Made by a program: the position numbers and the translations under genes. A stretch of 64,000 nt of DNA from Saccharofermentans sp. (GTDB taxonomy: Bacteria > Bacillota > Clostridia > Saccharofermentanales > Saccharofermentanaceae), in assembly GCA_024692235.1 (NCBI GenBank), contig JAILMW010000024.1, positions 93,748-157,747 of the forward strand, given 5' to 3'. Below are positions 1 through 10,046 of this stretch, piece after piece (positions within the stretch are counted from its first letter, which is position 1; the number at the start of each line of letters is the position of its first letter). A model generated the notes under the pieces. The model was not told the DNA's origin and did no database searches. It saw nothing but the letters and a program-made list of their open reading frames with translations.

Positions 1-288
1 GACGTTGAGAGCACCCTTAACAGGCAGGTCTTAGCTTACCTTAAGAAGGCAGCTGCAGAGCTTAAAGAAGCTGTAGAAGATACAAATTCCGTCAAGGCTT
101 TCGCAGAGCCTTCCAAAGACGACGATGGCACTTATACCGTATCCTTGTCCTCTACTAAGGGCGGACGTGATTTCCATGCATCCTTTAAGGTCTCAAGCCA
201 TGAGATGGCCGAAGCCGTATGCAGGAGCTGGAGGAACAGATCAGGCAGGATAAGCGGCGTCTTTATAGATGAATTGCTCAAAATGTAA
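1..288 (+). CDS. C-terminal fragment of a protein truncated by the window edge
   Basis: Frame 1 is open from base 1 to TAA at 286-288 (DVESTLNRQVLAYLKKAAAELKEAVED...FIDELLKM); no start in window. Confidence 0.6.
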   Translation, partial: DVESTLNRQVLAYLKKAAAELKEAVEDTNSVKAFAEPSKDDDGTYTVSLSSTKGGRDFHASFKVSSHEMAEAVCRSWRNRSGRISGVFIDELLKM

Positions 289-387
289 GGGCATTTCGCG
301 ACTAATTTATACTTATAACGTAAGTGCATCCCTTTAATATTCGCAATATAATGATTTTGTTATGAAGAAAATCAAAGGAGAACGATT

Positions 388-1161
388 ATGAAGAACATCT
401 TTATTAAGGCTGTCTCTGTCGCAATGATCGCATGCTTAGGTTTTGGTATCGCATCCTGCGGCAAGAAGGAAAAAGGATTAACGATTAACGAAGGCAAGCT
501 TGTTATGGCTACAAATGCTTTCTTCCCTCCTTATGAATACTATGACGGCGACACGATCGTCGGTATCGACGCTGAGATCGCCGCTGAAGTCGCTTCCAGA
601 CTTAACCTCGAGCTCGAGATCCAGGATGTTGAGTTCGATTCCATTATCGCAGGCGTACAGTCCGGCAAGTACGACATCGGATGTGCAGGCATGACAGTTA
701 CCGAAGAGAGAAAGCAATCCGTTAACTTTACATCTTCTTACGCTACGGGTATCCAGTCCATCATCGTTGCCGAAGGTTCCGAGATCACGGACATCGACAC
801 GCTTACATCCGGCGACTATATTGTAGGCGTTCAGCAGGGCACAACAGGCGATCTCTACATGACAGACGAAGTCGGAGACGACAGGATCGACCGCTACAAC
901 AAGGGTGCTGACGCTATCCTTGCTCTCCTGAACGGTAACGTAGATGCAGTAGTTATCGATAATCAGCCTGCTCAGGCATTCGTTGCCGCTAACGAAGGTC
1001 TTGTTATTCTCGATACACCTTATGCTGTCGAGGATTACGCTATGGCAGTAAATAAGGATAACGAAGAACTCTTAAACGAGATCAACAGAGTCCTTGCAGA
1101 GATGGAAGCTGACGGTACTATCGATGCCATCATTGAGAAGTACATCCCCACAGAGAGCTGA
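388..1161 (+). CDS. Amino acid ABC transporter substrate-binding lipoprotein
   Basis: Lipobox IASCG; SBP_bac_3-type motifs (MATNAFFPPYEYYDGDTIVGIDAEIAAEVA, GMTVTEERK); AGGAG RBS; followed by permease and ATPase. Confidence 0.93.
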   Translation: MKNIFIKAVSVAMIACLGFGIASCGKKEKGLTINEGKLVMATNAFFPPYEYYDGDTIVGIDAEIAAEVASRLNLELEIQDVEFDSIIAGVQSGKYDIGCAGMTVTEERKQSVNFTSSYATGIQSIIVAEGSEITDIDTLTSGDYIVGVQQGTTGDLYMTDEVGDDRIDRYNKGADAILALLNGNVDAVVIDNQPAQAFVAANEGLVILDTPYAVEDYAMAVNKDNEELLNEINRVLAEMEADGTIDAIIEKYIPTES

Positions 1162-1185
1162 TATAAACACCATTTGATAATTCCC

Positions 1186-1228
1186 AAAAGGGCGGAAATA
1201 CTCTTTATTTCCGCTCTTTTATTTTTTA
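1186..1228 (+). terminator. Rho-independent terminator or intercistronic attenuator after the substrate-binding protein
   Basis: AAAAGGGCGGAAATactctttATTTCCGCTCTTTT followed by a T-rich tract. Confidence 0.7.
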
Positions 1229-1261
1229 CAATGGGTACATACTTTATTCGCGGAGGATAAG

Positions 1262-2014
1262 ATGCCTTATTTATGCCTTGCCCTTCCCGCCTGGCTCAGT
1301 AAGTTGCGGGATGAGTTCATTCTTAACTTTGTAGATGACGACAGATACCAATATATATCTAAAGGACTTCTGGTAACGCTTGAAGTTACTTTCTTCGCCG
1401 TTATCCTCGGAATATTCCTCGGAATCATCGTCGCTATCATAAGATCCACTCACGATAAGCTCATAGGCGATATGAGACCCGGCTCAGGAAAGGCGCTCCT
1501 TCGCTTATTCAATGCGATCGCCAACGTCTACCTTACCGTTATCCGCGGTACCCCGGTAGTAGTGCAGCTCATGATCGCATACTTCATAATCTTCGCAACA
1601 TCCAATAACAAGGTGCTCGTAGCCGTTATCGCCTTCGGATTCAATTCCGGAGCATACGTGGCAGAGATCGTAAGATCCGGAATCATGAGCATCGACAACG
1701 GTCAGTTCGAGGCAGGCCGTTCTCTTGGTTTTAATTATGTTCAGACCATGATGTATATCATCATCCCTCAGGCATTCAAGAACATCCTCCCGGCACTTGC
1801 TAACGAGTTCATCGTCCTTATCAAGGAGACTTCCGTATCAGGTTACGTCGGACTTCAGGACATGACTAAGGGCGGCGATATCATAAGAAGCCGTACATAC
1901 TCCGCATTCATGCCCCTTATCGCGGTAGCTCTTATCTACCTTGTTATCGTAATGTTCTTCAGTAAGCTCGTATCACTTCTCGAGAGGAGGCTCAGGACAA
2001 GTGAAAGAAAGTAA
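1262..2014 (+). CDS. Amino acid ABC transporter permease (HisM/GlnP type)
   Basis: Multiple TM segments; [34 protein letters not shown]-like motif. Confidence 0.92.
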   Translation: MPYLCLALPAWLSKLRDEFILNFVDDDRYQYISKGLLVTLEVTFFAVILGIFLGIIVAIIRSTHDKLIGDMRPGSGKALLRLFNAIANVYLTVIRGTPVVVQLMIAYFIIFATSNNKVLVAVIAFGFNSGAYVAEIVRSGIMSIDNGQFEAGRSLGFNYVQTMMYIIIPQAFKNILPALANEFIVLIKETSVSGYVGLQDMTKGGDIIRSRTYSAFMPLIAVALIYLVIVMFFSKLVSLLERRLRTSERK

Positions 2015-2753
2015 AAACGGACCTCTCATATCGATCAAGGATCTCAAGAAATACTATAACGGTGAAGAGATCAAGGCTTTAGACGATATAACTACGGATA
2101 TCTACCCAGGCGAAGTCGTTGCCATCATCGGCCCTTCCGGTTCAGGTAAGTCTACACTTCTTCGCTCTCTTAACCTTCTGGAACGTCCTACGGCTGGCAC
2201 TATAACTTTTGAAGGTGTCGATATCACTTCTCCCAAGACTGATATCAACAAGCTTCGTCAGAAGATGGGAATGGTGTTCCAGCACTTTAACCTCTTCCCC
2301 CACCTGACCATCCTGGATAACATGACACTTGCCCCGCGAAAGCTTCTCGGAATGAGCAAGGAAGATGCCGAAGCAAAAGCTCTCGAGCTTCTGGACAAGG
2401 TTGCTTTGAAGGACAGAGCCAATGCATATCCGAGTCAGCTCTCCGGCGGACAGAAGCAGCGTATCGCCATCGTGCGAGCACTTTGCATGTCACCTGACGT
2501 ACTCCTGTTCGATGAGCCGACATCCGCTCTCGACCCCGAGATGGTCGGAGAAGTATTAGATGTTATGAAGGACCTCGCAAGAGACGGTATGACCATGGCA
2601 GTCGTTACTCATGAGATGGGATTTGCACGTGAAGTTGCTTCTCGCGTTATCTTTATGGAAAGTGGTAAAATAGTAGTTGAAGGATCTCCCGTGGATATCT
2701 TCAATGATCCTGATAACGAGCGTCTCAAGACATTCCTTGCCAAGGTACTTTGA
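2001..2753 (+). CDS. Amino acid ABC transporter ATP-binding protein (GlnQ type)
   Basis: Walker [10 protein letters not shown], signature LSGGQKQR, Walker [18 protein letters not shown] start. Confidence 0.95.
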   Translation: MKESKNGPLISIKDLKKYYNGEEIKALDDITTDIYPGEVVAIIGPSGSGKSTLLRSLNLLERPTAGTITFEGVDITSPKTDINKLRQKMGMVFQHFNLFPHLTILDNMTLAPRKLLGMSKEDAEAKALELLDKVALKDRANAYPSQLSGGQKQRIAIVRALCMSPDVLLFDEPTSALDPEMVGEVLDVMKDLARDGMTMAVVTHEMGFAREVASRVIFMESGKIVVEGSPVDIFNDPDNERLKTFLAKVL

Positions 2754-3739
2754 TGAAAGAATCACAGCTGAAGTTTCAGTCACTGATCGACATTCTCAGA
2801 GGACACGATACAGTGATCCAGACTCATAACTATCCTGACCCGGATGCGATCGCTTCGGCCTTCGCTCTAAGGTATCTGCTCGGCCTTCACGGCATAAATG
2901 CCAGATGCGTATACTGCGGCAAGATAGACAAGCTGTCCACTCAACTCATGATCAAAGAGCTTCATATAGATATCGCTTTGGCGGATTCCGTTCCTCCCAA
3001 GGATGAAGATTATATAATCACGGTAGACGGTCAGAGGAGCAATTCCAACTTTACCGACATACCGGGCGAGGAAGTCGCCTGCATAGATCACCATCCCTGG
3101 ACCACGTCATACGATTACAAGTTCGTAGATCACAGGTCCTACGGTGCATGTGCCACGATAATCGTCGACTATTTCCTGGATAACGATATAGATATCCCGA
3201 CAGATATCGCCACAGCTCTTCTCTACGCCATCAAGGTGGATACCAACAACTTCTGCCGTCGCGTTACGGAGGAGGATATCAAAGCTTTCTCCAAGCTCAA
3301 TTCCATAGCAGATCTTAAACTCATGACAAAACTCGGAAGCAATGAGCTTGAGCTTACTGATCTTCGTGCATACGGAGCTGCTATCCAGAATATCGTCGTA
3401 TACGATATCATCGGCTTCGTACATATCCCTTTCGACTGTCCTGACGGTCTTGTGGCAATGGTATCCGACTTTATCCTTTCGCTGGACAGCGTGGAGCTTG
3501 CCATAGTCTATGCAGACAGAGATGGCGGCTTCAAGTTCTCCGTAAGATCAGAGATGGAGGACGTCCCCGCAGGAACCATCACAAAGATGGCATTAGAAGG
3601 GATAGGAGACGGTGGAGGTCATGCGGAGATGGCAGGAGGAGTCATATACCCCAGCTTTGCTCATGAATCGGGACATAATATAGATGCTCCCATACGAGAC
3701 AGGTTCATGTCCGCCTACAAGAAGCTTCACAGATCATAA
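2753..3739 (+). CDS. DHH/DHHA1 family phosphoesterase (NrnA-like)
   Basis: NYPDPDAIASA and CIDHHPW motifs, C-terminal GGGHAEMAGG; ATGA overlap with the previous gene. Confidence 0.88.
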   Translation: MKESQLKFQSLIDILRGHDTVIQTHNYPDPDAIASAFALRYLLGLHGINARCVYCGKIDKLSTQLMIKELHIDIALADSVPPKDEDYIITVDGQRSNSNFTDIPGEEVACIDHHPWTTSYDYKFVDHRSYGACATIIVDYFLDNDIDIPTDIATALLYAIKVDTNNFCRRVTEEDIKAFSKLNSIADLKLMTKLGSNELELTDLRAYGAAIQNIVVYDIIGFVHIPFDCPDGLVAMVSDFILSLDSVELAIVYADRDGGFKFSVRSEMEDVPAGTITKMALEGIGDGGGHAEMAGGVIYPSFAHESGHNIDAPIRDRFMSAYKKLHRS

Positions 3740-6691
3740 TTCTGAAGATATCTCTATTACAATGAATTCACCGGCCTGAAGCGTGTGCCTTACGTCACTT
3801 CGCGACAGGCTTCTTGTGTTGAGAAGTTCTCCCGAAGCTGAATATCTTCTTATGGTGGCGCTGTCCATGGTAAGGTCAACACCGTCTATTATGAACTGCT
3901 GCTGTGTATCTGAATCATTGGCTACGATCAGGTACTTTACATTACCGCTCTCCAGCAGCGACACGGAACAATCGGAATTGAACTGAGTCGCGCTATAGAT
4001 CGAATTGCTGTCCAAAGGTTCCGTCACTTCGTAATAAAGAGAGTTTGCATGTCTTGTGAAGCGAAGCTGCGACAGTGTATTCAAGATAACAGACGGAGCC
4101 GTTCCTACGAATACGTCAGATGTCTCCGTATCAACGGGTCTCCTGCTGACATTAACATCGATCATTACCATCCTTACGGAATCATTGACCGCTACGGATG
4201 CTATCTGAGCAGCTGTCACCCTCGAAGTATCTCCGGCGATACTAAGCGATCTTATGAACTCACCGGATTCAGCGCCTCTTGAAGGGAATCTGGGAGCATC
4301 GTAGCCTATGGTATCGAAGGAGCTGCTTATAAGATCTCCGTATCCTGTCGTGTTATACGTAATGTCTATGGTCATGTCCATGGTGTGGTAATCGGCATTA
4401 GATATGACCGTTCCGCCTTCATAGAGCATGCCGTCAAGGAATACTATCTTATCCTTAACTTCAGAATAGTACTCGGAAGATGCGATAAGGCTCATAACAT
4501 GAGATACATACGCACCGCGCTGAAGATCAGTCTCGAAGATACCGTCAATATCAGATATCTCTATATAGATCGTGTCATATTGCCTGCTCCAGGGAAGCGC
4601 AGTTCCGTTATCGATCCTTATCTTTCCGTAATCGGACCTTACCGAACCGCAAAGATATCCGAGCCATGAATCTATTGAAGCCTGATCGGCATAAGAACCG
4701 ATGACAAACCACGGCAGGGACTCTGCGCCCTTTACAAGCTGCATTCCTGTCTCAAGGGAATCAGGACCCGTTCCGTAATAATCCTCGGAAGAGAATTCTG
4801 ACGTACAAAGGGGAATATTGGCAAGTCTTACTGTCGAAGGATGTCCTGCCTCGATCCCTTCCCTGTATTCATCAGGGATCGAATCTATATCGTATCTGTC
4901 CTCTCCTACATAGACGTTATCTATGTAGAGCGTACCTTCACCTTCAAATGAGATATTAAGCCTTATCGTCTCATCAGAGAGCATATTGCCTGTGACAGCA
5001 AAGACCGAGTAGAATTCCTGCATCTTACCGTTGACGCCGTCGGCACTAAGACCCACGTCACCGAACCGCTCACCGCTAAGCCACATCTTGACATTATATA
5101 CGGATCCGTCACAACGAACGTTAAGGCTCATGCGATAGAACGTGTCATCAGAGAAATTGTCAGTAGCATTGCCGTAAAGGACCTGCGATATTGCATGCAC
5201 ACCCTGACCTGCGCCGCTGATTCGACCTGAAGTAGCCGCAGGTCCTGACACCGTGGGATCGGTATATGAAGTAAGAGCCGTTCCTTCGCCTATTACCTCC
5301 CAATTACCGTAACCTGCCACGGAATAGTCTATGACGCAGGTATCACCCGCCAGGATGGAATCCTCCGGAACGGAAGCATTGACCTGTATTCCCGACAATA
5401 CCTTGACAAGATAAAGATTACTTTCCGTCGCCGTGATTATCTTATCCGATGCACCCTTGAATACGGCGTCTACGCTTCCGGCATTAGGCGTAAGGTCAGA
5501 TACACGACCGTCAGTATCAGAAATAAGGCATGCCTTACGATCGGAAGTGACTACAATGATACTTCCTTCGGAAGACAGAACCAGATCCACGGGATCTATA
5601 GAGGAGATATCTATATTCCTGACTTCAAGCTCTCCGTCTTCAGAAGCTTCCGCGATCACAATCTTTCCGTCACCTGTAAGAAAGCAAAACTTATCTTCGC
5701 AGCAATCGGCATCGATTATCACCGAATCCTCGCTTAAAACTCCGTCTGTATCTATCTGCGAGAAAATGTAGCCGTTGGATGTAACATAGAATCTGTTATC
5801 TGAAGTTACGGCAATAAGGCTGTTGTCGTTAGATATTATCCGCAGGTCATCAGTATCGAATGCGGGCGTCAGCTCGTAGAGGCTGCCTGCGCTATATATC
5901 TTGAGGCTGCCGTCAGAATAGCCCACCAGAACGGATCCGTTGACACAAGAGATCCTGGAAGCCTCGGAAGTATTGTCGGAAGAAGCCGTGAGATCGAAGT
6001 TACGACCGTCAATAGATGAATATAGCCTGCCGTCAACAGTCACGGCATATACGACAGTACCTGAGGAACAGATATCAGCAAATACAGCCGTATCGTCCTC
6101 GAAAGGCTTAACCAGCGGACCTGCCGTGATATCTGCTATAAGCTTACCGCTCTCAGTGAGTGCCACCACTACGTTATCAAGTGCAACCGTATTCACGATA
6201 TGGTCGTTGAGCCAGTTGCCTTCGCTGTCTTCAACTTCATTCAGAAGGCCGAACTTGGATTCCTCAAAGCCGCTTACGAATCCCGAGTATCTCATGCTCA
6301 TCACACCGTCCTCGTCAAGAGAGAGAACGCGTACTGCACTTCCTACGGGCACATCCTGTGATGTAAGTCCCTCATCGGTATCAAAGAAGATATAGTCCTC
6401 GGTAGCATCAACGATGGTAAAGGAGGAATAGGCGTCACTTAACACGAAGCCCGGGTCCTGCACCCTGTTTACGGTGGGAACTGACGTGATATTGATACCT
6501 GCACCGTCAAGATTTCTTCCGTTATCCGAGGAAGAGAGCTTGATCCTTACAAGTTCAGAACGACTTGAGAATATGCCGAGACCTGCCAGGACGGCAAGAG
6601 ACGCCGCGAAGACACAGCATGTGACAGCCAGCGTCCTTAATATCTTTCTCTTATGGATATTTCCGAAGCGGAACCGGTCAAGCCTGTTCAT
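3734..6691 (-). CDS. Large membrane-anchored extracellular protein: N-terminal TM, beta-propeller-like repeats, CBM-like beta-sandwich, glycoside hydrolase-like C-terminus
   Basis: N-terminal KRKILRTLAVTCCVFAASLAVLAGLG; repeated short propeller-like strands; SVYNVKMWLSGERFGDVG...LYIDNVYVGED; C-terminal region recalls arabinofuranosidase-like folds. Confidence 0.65.
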   Translation of the reverse strand: MNRLDRFRFGNIHKRKILRTLAVTCCVFAASLAVLAGLGIFSSRSELVRIKLSSSDNGRNLDGAGINITSVPTVNRVQDPGFVLSDAYSSFTIVDATEDYIFFDTDEGLTSQDVPVGSAVRVLSLDEDGVMSMRYSGFVSGFEESKFGLLNEVEDSEGNWLNDHIVNTVALDNVVVALTESGKLIADITAGPLVKPFEDDTAVFADICSSGTVVYAVTVDGRLYSSIDGRNFDLTASSDNTSEASRISCVNGSVLVGYSDGSLKIYSAGSLYELTPAFDTDDLRIISNDNSLIAVTSDNRFYVTSNGYIFSQIDTDGVLSEDSVIIDADCCEDKFCFLTGDGKIVIAEASEDGELEVRNIDISSIDPVDLVLSSEGSIIVVTSDRKACLISDTDGRVSDLTPNAGSVDAVFKGASDKIITATESNLYLVKVLSGIQVNASVPEDSILAGDTCVIDYSVAGYGNWEVIGEGTALTSYTDPTVSGPAATSGRISGAGQGVHAISQVLYGNATDNFSDDTFYRMSLNVRCDGSVYNVKMWLSGERFGDVGLSADGVNGKMQEFYSVFAVTGNMLSDETIRLNISFEGEGTLYIDNVYVGEDRYDIDSIPDEYREGIEAGHPSTVRLANIPLCTSEFSSEDYYGTGPDSLETGMQLVKGAESLPWFVIGSYADQASIDSWLGYLCGSVRSDYGKIRIDNGTALPWSRQYDTIYIEISDIDGIFETDLQRGAYVSHVMSLIASSEYYSEVKDKIVFLDGMLYEGGTVISNADYHTMDMTIDITYNTTGYGDLISSSFDTIGYDAPRFPSRGAESGEFIRSLSIAGDTSRVTAAQIASVAVNDSVRMVMIDVNVSRRPVDTETSDVFVGTAPSVILNTLSQLRFTRHANSLYYEVTEPLDSNSIYSATQFNSDCSVSLLESGNVKYLIVANDSDTQQQFIIDGVDLTMDSATIRRYSASGELLNTRSLSRSDVRHTLQAGEFIVIEISSEL

Positions 6692-7703
6692 CTTTCATCT
6701 CATCCTTGTCTTCTTTTGCGGGAGCAAAAGGAGACGGAGCATTCTCTTCTGGAACAAAAGATTCAAAAGGATCCTTATATTCAGGATCGTAAGTCGCCTC
6801 CGCCCTTGCAACCGTGTTTATGGTAAGAGAATTCTTATACATCGCTCTTAAGAAGAAGAAACATACGATCGCAGGGATCATAAGTGCAAATTCCAGAAGG
6901 AGGCTGAATGAAGAATAAGCATCGATCACCGCGGATGCATCACCGAATATGCCGCTGTCAAGGAGGGTCTGGATACCAGAGCCAAACAGATTAAACAGCA
7001 TATGCATGAGGACCGTAGACTTGATGCTCTTTGTATAGAAATACACCCAGCCCAGGAAAAATCCCGCGATAAGAGCGTAACCGATATGTATGGAGATGCC
7101 GTGAAGGCTTCCGAAGATAAATGCCGATATAAGTACTGCAGCAATGGGATGATATCTCTTAAGAAGTACATTCAGTACTCCTGCTCTGAAGGTCAGCTCC
7201 TCTGTTATGGGAACAAGAATACATACACCTATGAAGTTCAGTATGTGGTCGAACACGGGGATATCGGCTGCGGCGATCTCTGAATATCTGTCAACAGACT
7301 CGGAATACTTCTCCATCTCTCCTGCGACGGACTCAAAGAGTTCGGCAATGCCGTTGGCAGCTATGAGATATACGGTAACGATGCCCATAAGACCGAATGC
7401 CATGACAACTACAAATACGATCTGAGCCGTATTGAGCTTGTCGTTCATGAACATGGGCTTACCCCGGGGAGTTATGAGCTTCAGATAAAGGACAAGCAAA
7501 GGTATCGCCAGTATCGTATAGATAAACGTCGACGTACCGTCATAAGCATCAAGATCGAATCCCAAAAGCGCTACGCCGAATATGGCCATGACCTGTGCCA
7601 TCATCATGATGACCACTGCACCTATGGCTTTTATAAGATCGAGACCTCCGAGCGCTATCTTAAGCCCCAGAGGTTCATTTTTTACCTTTCCTTCTTCCTG
7701 CAT
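6678..7703 (-). CDS. CPBP family intramembrane glutamic endopeptidase
   Basis: EELTFRAGVL and later HMLFNLFG motifs, multiple TM; ORF can extend to 7736 but ATG at 7703 sits just after the upstream stop. Confidence 0.85.
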   Translation of the reverse strand: MQEEGKVKNEPLGLKIALGGLDLIKAIGAVVIMMMAQVMAIFGVALLGFDLDAYDGTSTFIYTILAIPLLVLYLKLITPRGKPMFMNDKLNTAQIVFVVVMAFGLMGIVTVYLIAANGIAELFESVAGEMEKYSESVDRYSEIAAADIPVFDHILNFIGVCILVPITEELTFRAGVLNVLLKRYHPIAAVLISAFIFGSLHGISIHIGYALIAGFFLGWVYFYTKSIKSTVLMHMLFNLFGSGIQTLLDSGIFGDASAVIDAYSSFSLLLEFALMIPAIVCFFFLRAMYKNSLTINTVARAEATYDPEYKDPFESFVPEENAPSPFAPAKEDKDEMKDEQA

Positions 7704-7707
7704 CCTG

Positions 7708-8106
7708 TCACCTGACGCCCAGCCTTGACTGTTCATCGGGAACAGAGGATCCGTAATACCTTCTCATAAACACGGAAAAAGCGACATCAAGCTCATTCTG
7801 ATCCTTGATGGAATAGAACAGCTGATCTCCTTTCTTGGTAAATTCGGTCCGCATTATCACCAGCTCGGGCTTATCGTGATTGCCGTCATCCGGCGCAAAG
7901 TTATACATCACGATATATTCTTTTTTTGAGTACACAAAAGTATCGACGATGGACAGGTAGTAATCCTTATTCGTGGATACATCACGGATAACTACCAGCT
8001 CGTCTTCACTTCCTGATTTCTTAGAAGTTACGCCGGAAGGATTGCCTCCTCCGGTCCTTACCTTGTTCTTGAACGGATTATTAAGCTTCCTCTGATTCGT
8101 CTTCAT
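7708..8106 (-). CDS. DUF1292-like protein
   Basis: MKTNQRKLNNPFKN... with DELVVIRDVSTNKDYYLSIVDTFVYSKKEYIVMY similar to the adjacent DUF1292 protein; internal ATG preferred over ORF start at 8193. Confidence 0.6.
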   Translation of the reverse strand: MKTNQRKLNNPFKNKVRTGGGNPSGVTSKKSGSEDELVVIRDVSTNKDYYLSIVDTFVYSKKEYIVMYNFAPDDGNHDKPELVIMRTEFTKKGDQLFYSIKDQNELDVAFSVFMRRYYGSSVPDEQSRLGVR

Positions 8107-8371
8107 CGTCGAAATACTCGTCACAAAGCTGATCGTAATAATCGTAGATCTCGTCCTCGATCTCCTCATCGATGGAAGCAAGGAGGATCTCACCGTTCTC
8201 TCCCTCTACCTCTTCCATGATCACCATCTCAGCTTCTTCCTCATTATCTGTAGCTGTAACGAGAACAGAATAGCTCTTATCCTTATAATCAAAACCGTCA
8301 ACAAGAGCAAATTCCATCTCTTCGCCTGTCTCTTCGTCAACGAGTGTTACGATGTTCATTTCTTCATCCAT
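8081..8371 (-). CDS. DUF1292 domain-containing protein
   Basis: VTLVDEETGEEMEFALVDGFDYKDKSYSVLV; acidic C-terminus; IreB-RuvX-DUF1292 gene order. Confidence 0.85.
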   Translation of the reverse strand: MDEEMNIVTLVDEETGEEMEFALVDGFDYKDKSYSVLVTATDNEEEAEMVIMEEVEGENGEILLASIDEEIEDEIYDYYDQLCDEYFDDEDESEEA

Positions 8372-8430
8372 TGTAAGAATCTCCCTTAATTAAAAGATAT
8401 ATGGATTGTACCACATCACTATATGAAACG

Positions 8431-8862
8431 TCATCTTGCAGCTTCAAGATATTCCCTTACTATGATCTCGGCCGCTACCTGGTCGATGATCTTCTTCTGC
8501 TTCTTAGACTTGATATTCGTATCGTGAAGCATCCTCGATGCTATGACGGTAGTATATCTCTCGTCCTTCATCACGGGCTTTATACCCGTAAGCTCCGTTA
8601 ATTTCTCACCGAATACAACTGCTTTCTTCTCAGTCTCGGATACGGTGCCGTCGGTCCTTGAAGGCTTACCCAGAACTATGACGGAGACATTCTTCTCCTT
8701 AACTATCGTTGCTATACGATCAAGAGCCCAGGAATCATCCTCTCCGTTCCAGTTGACTGTCTCAAATCCCGATGCCGTTATCCAGAGCTCGTCAGATAAG
8801 GCAACACCTATATGCCTCGTACCGAAATCTATTCCCATTACGCGTCCTTTTGACATAGACAC
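8431..8862 (-). CDS. ruvX: Holliday junction resolvase RuvX (YqgF)
   Basis: MGIDFGTRHIGVALSD, GKPSRTDGTVSE, DERYTTVIA motifs. Confidence 0.93.
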   Translation of the reverse strand: MSMSKGRVMGIDFGTRHIGVALSDELWITASGFETVNWNGEDDSWALDRIATIVKEKNVSVIVLGKPSRTDGTVSETEKKAVVFGEKLTELTGIKPVMKDERYTTVIASRMLHDTNIKSKKQKKIIDQVAAEIIVREYLEAAR

Positions 8863-8906
8863 CTCCGAATACTAATTACGTTCAATAGATGTTACCACAT
8901 AAAGAA

Positions 8907-8924
8907 GGGATCCCGAAGGATCCC
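8907..8924 (-). terminator. Hairpin terminator downstream of the 34-aa ORF
   Basis: Perfect inverted repeat GGGATCC-CGAA-GGATCCC with TTCTTTAT tail on the minus strand. Confidence 0.6.
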
Positions 8925-8958
8925 CGCCGAACATTACTTATTAAGTACCGCGCCGCAG

Positions 8959-9063
8959 TTACTGCTGAGCTACCAGTTCCTTCTCTGCGATCCTCTTCTG
9001 CTCTTCGTTCCACGCATTCTTCGCGGAACCTGCAAAATCCTTCAAACTGTCAAATAAACCCAT
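8959..9063 (-). CDS. 34-aa small protein, not in ORF track
   Basis: Hand translation MGLFDSLKDFAGSAKNAWNEEQKRIAEKELVAQQ*; GGAGGG Shine-Dalgarno upstream; terminator just downstream. Confidence 0.65.
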   Translation of the reverse strand: MGLFDSLKDFAGSAKNAWNEEQKRIAEKELVAQQ

Positions 9064-9127
9064 GACGCTTACCCTCCGCTCCATGTGATATTTATAATTA
9101 TACATCATTTTGCATATTCATGCACAT

Positions 9128-9155
9128 AAAAAGACGACCGCCAAAGCGATCGTCT
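9128..9155 (-). terminator. Terminator of ireB
   Basis: Minus strand GACGATCGCTTTGGCGGTCGTCTTTTT. Confidence 0.75.
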
Positions 9156-9179
9156 CAAACTCAATACTTCCTAACCCGA

Positions 9180-9437
9180 TCAGAGCTTAGAGCAATACTC
9201 CGAGATGATAACTTCAAGAAGCTCGTCTCTGTCGATCCTCTTGATAACACCTCTTGCTCCCTTGTAGCTGGTGATATAAGTGGGGTCACCTGAGATAAAG
9301 TAACCTACCAGCTGGTTGATCGGATTGTATCCCTTCTCCTTAAGAGCATTAAGGACATATGTCATTAGCTCACGGACATTATCTGATTTGTCTGTGGTAA
9401 AACTGAATCTGGTTGTCTCGGAGTTCAAATGACCCAC
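9180..9437 (-). CDS. IreB family regulatory phosphoprotein (UPF0297)
   Basis: TRFSFTTDKSDNVRELMTYVLNALKEKGYNPINQLVGYFISGDPTYITSYKGAR. Confidence 0.93.
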   Translation of the reverse strand: MGHLNSETTRFSFTTDKSDNVRELMTYVLNALKEKGYNPINQLVGYFISGDPTYITSYKGARGVIKRIDRDELLEVIISEYCSKL

Positions 9438-9559
9438 CCCCTGTGCTCTTGAAGTATAGATTTATTCTAACATACTATTCGCAAAAAAGATTAAGAAATC
9501 TTAAACATTATAATAAGGTTGACTTAAGCAGGTTTCCGTAATCGGAGAACTTAAGTCTA

Positions 9560-9997
9560 TCAGCCTATAAGCTTTGCTACTACCTCGTTTATGAGCTTTC
9601 CGTCTGCCTTGCCCTTAAGTTCAGGCATAACGCTCTTCATAAGAGCTCCCTTGTTGCCTTCTGCAAGAACATCAGAGAACTTCTCCTTGATAAAGCTCTC
9701 GATAGCTTCGGCAGACATCATCTCAGGCATGAATTCCATAAATATCTTGTAGCGTGCTTCATATTCAGCCTTAAGATCTTCTCTTCCTGCGGGGCAGCTG
9801 TCCACCTGCTCCTTAGCCATCTTGGTTTCTCTTGCGATGGCTGCATTTACCATATCCTCAGGGATATCATCTCTTAATCCCTTGTCGATCGCGTCTTTCT
9901 TAGCTGCGGCAACAAGAAGAGAGATGCTGTCCTTTCTGAACTTATCCTTATCCTTCATTGCTTTGATCATTTCTTTACGAAGTTCTTCAAACTGCAT
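9560..9997 (-). CDS. GatB/YqeY domain-containing protein
   Basis: YqeY family pattern: M.KAMKDKDKFRKDSISLLVAAAKK...KGALMKSVMPELKGKADGKLINEVV. Confidence 0.9.
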   Translation of the reverse strand: MQFEELRKEMIKAMKDKDKFRKDSISLLVAAAKKDAIDKGLRDDIPEDMVNAAIARETKMAKEQVDSCPAGREDLKAEYEARYKIFMEFMPEMMSAEAIESFIKEKFSDVLAEGNKGALMKSVMPELKGKADGKLINEVVAKLIG

Positions 9998-10046
9998 ATC
10001 ATGATCCTCCTTAATTTAGTCTATCGATATTATACGACTTTTTATC

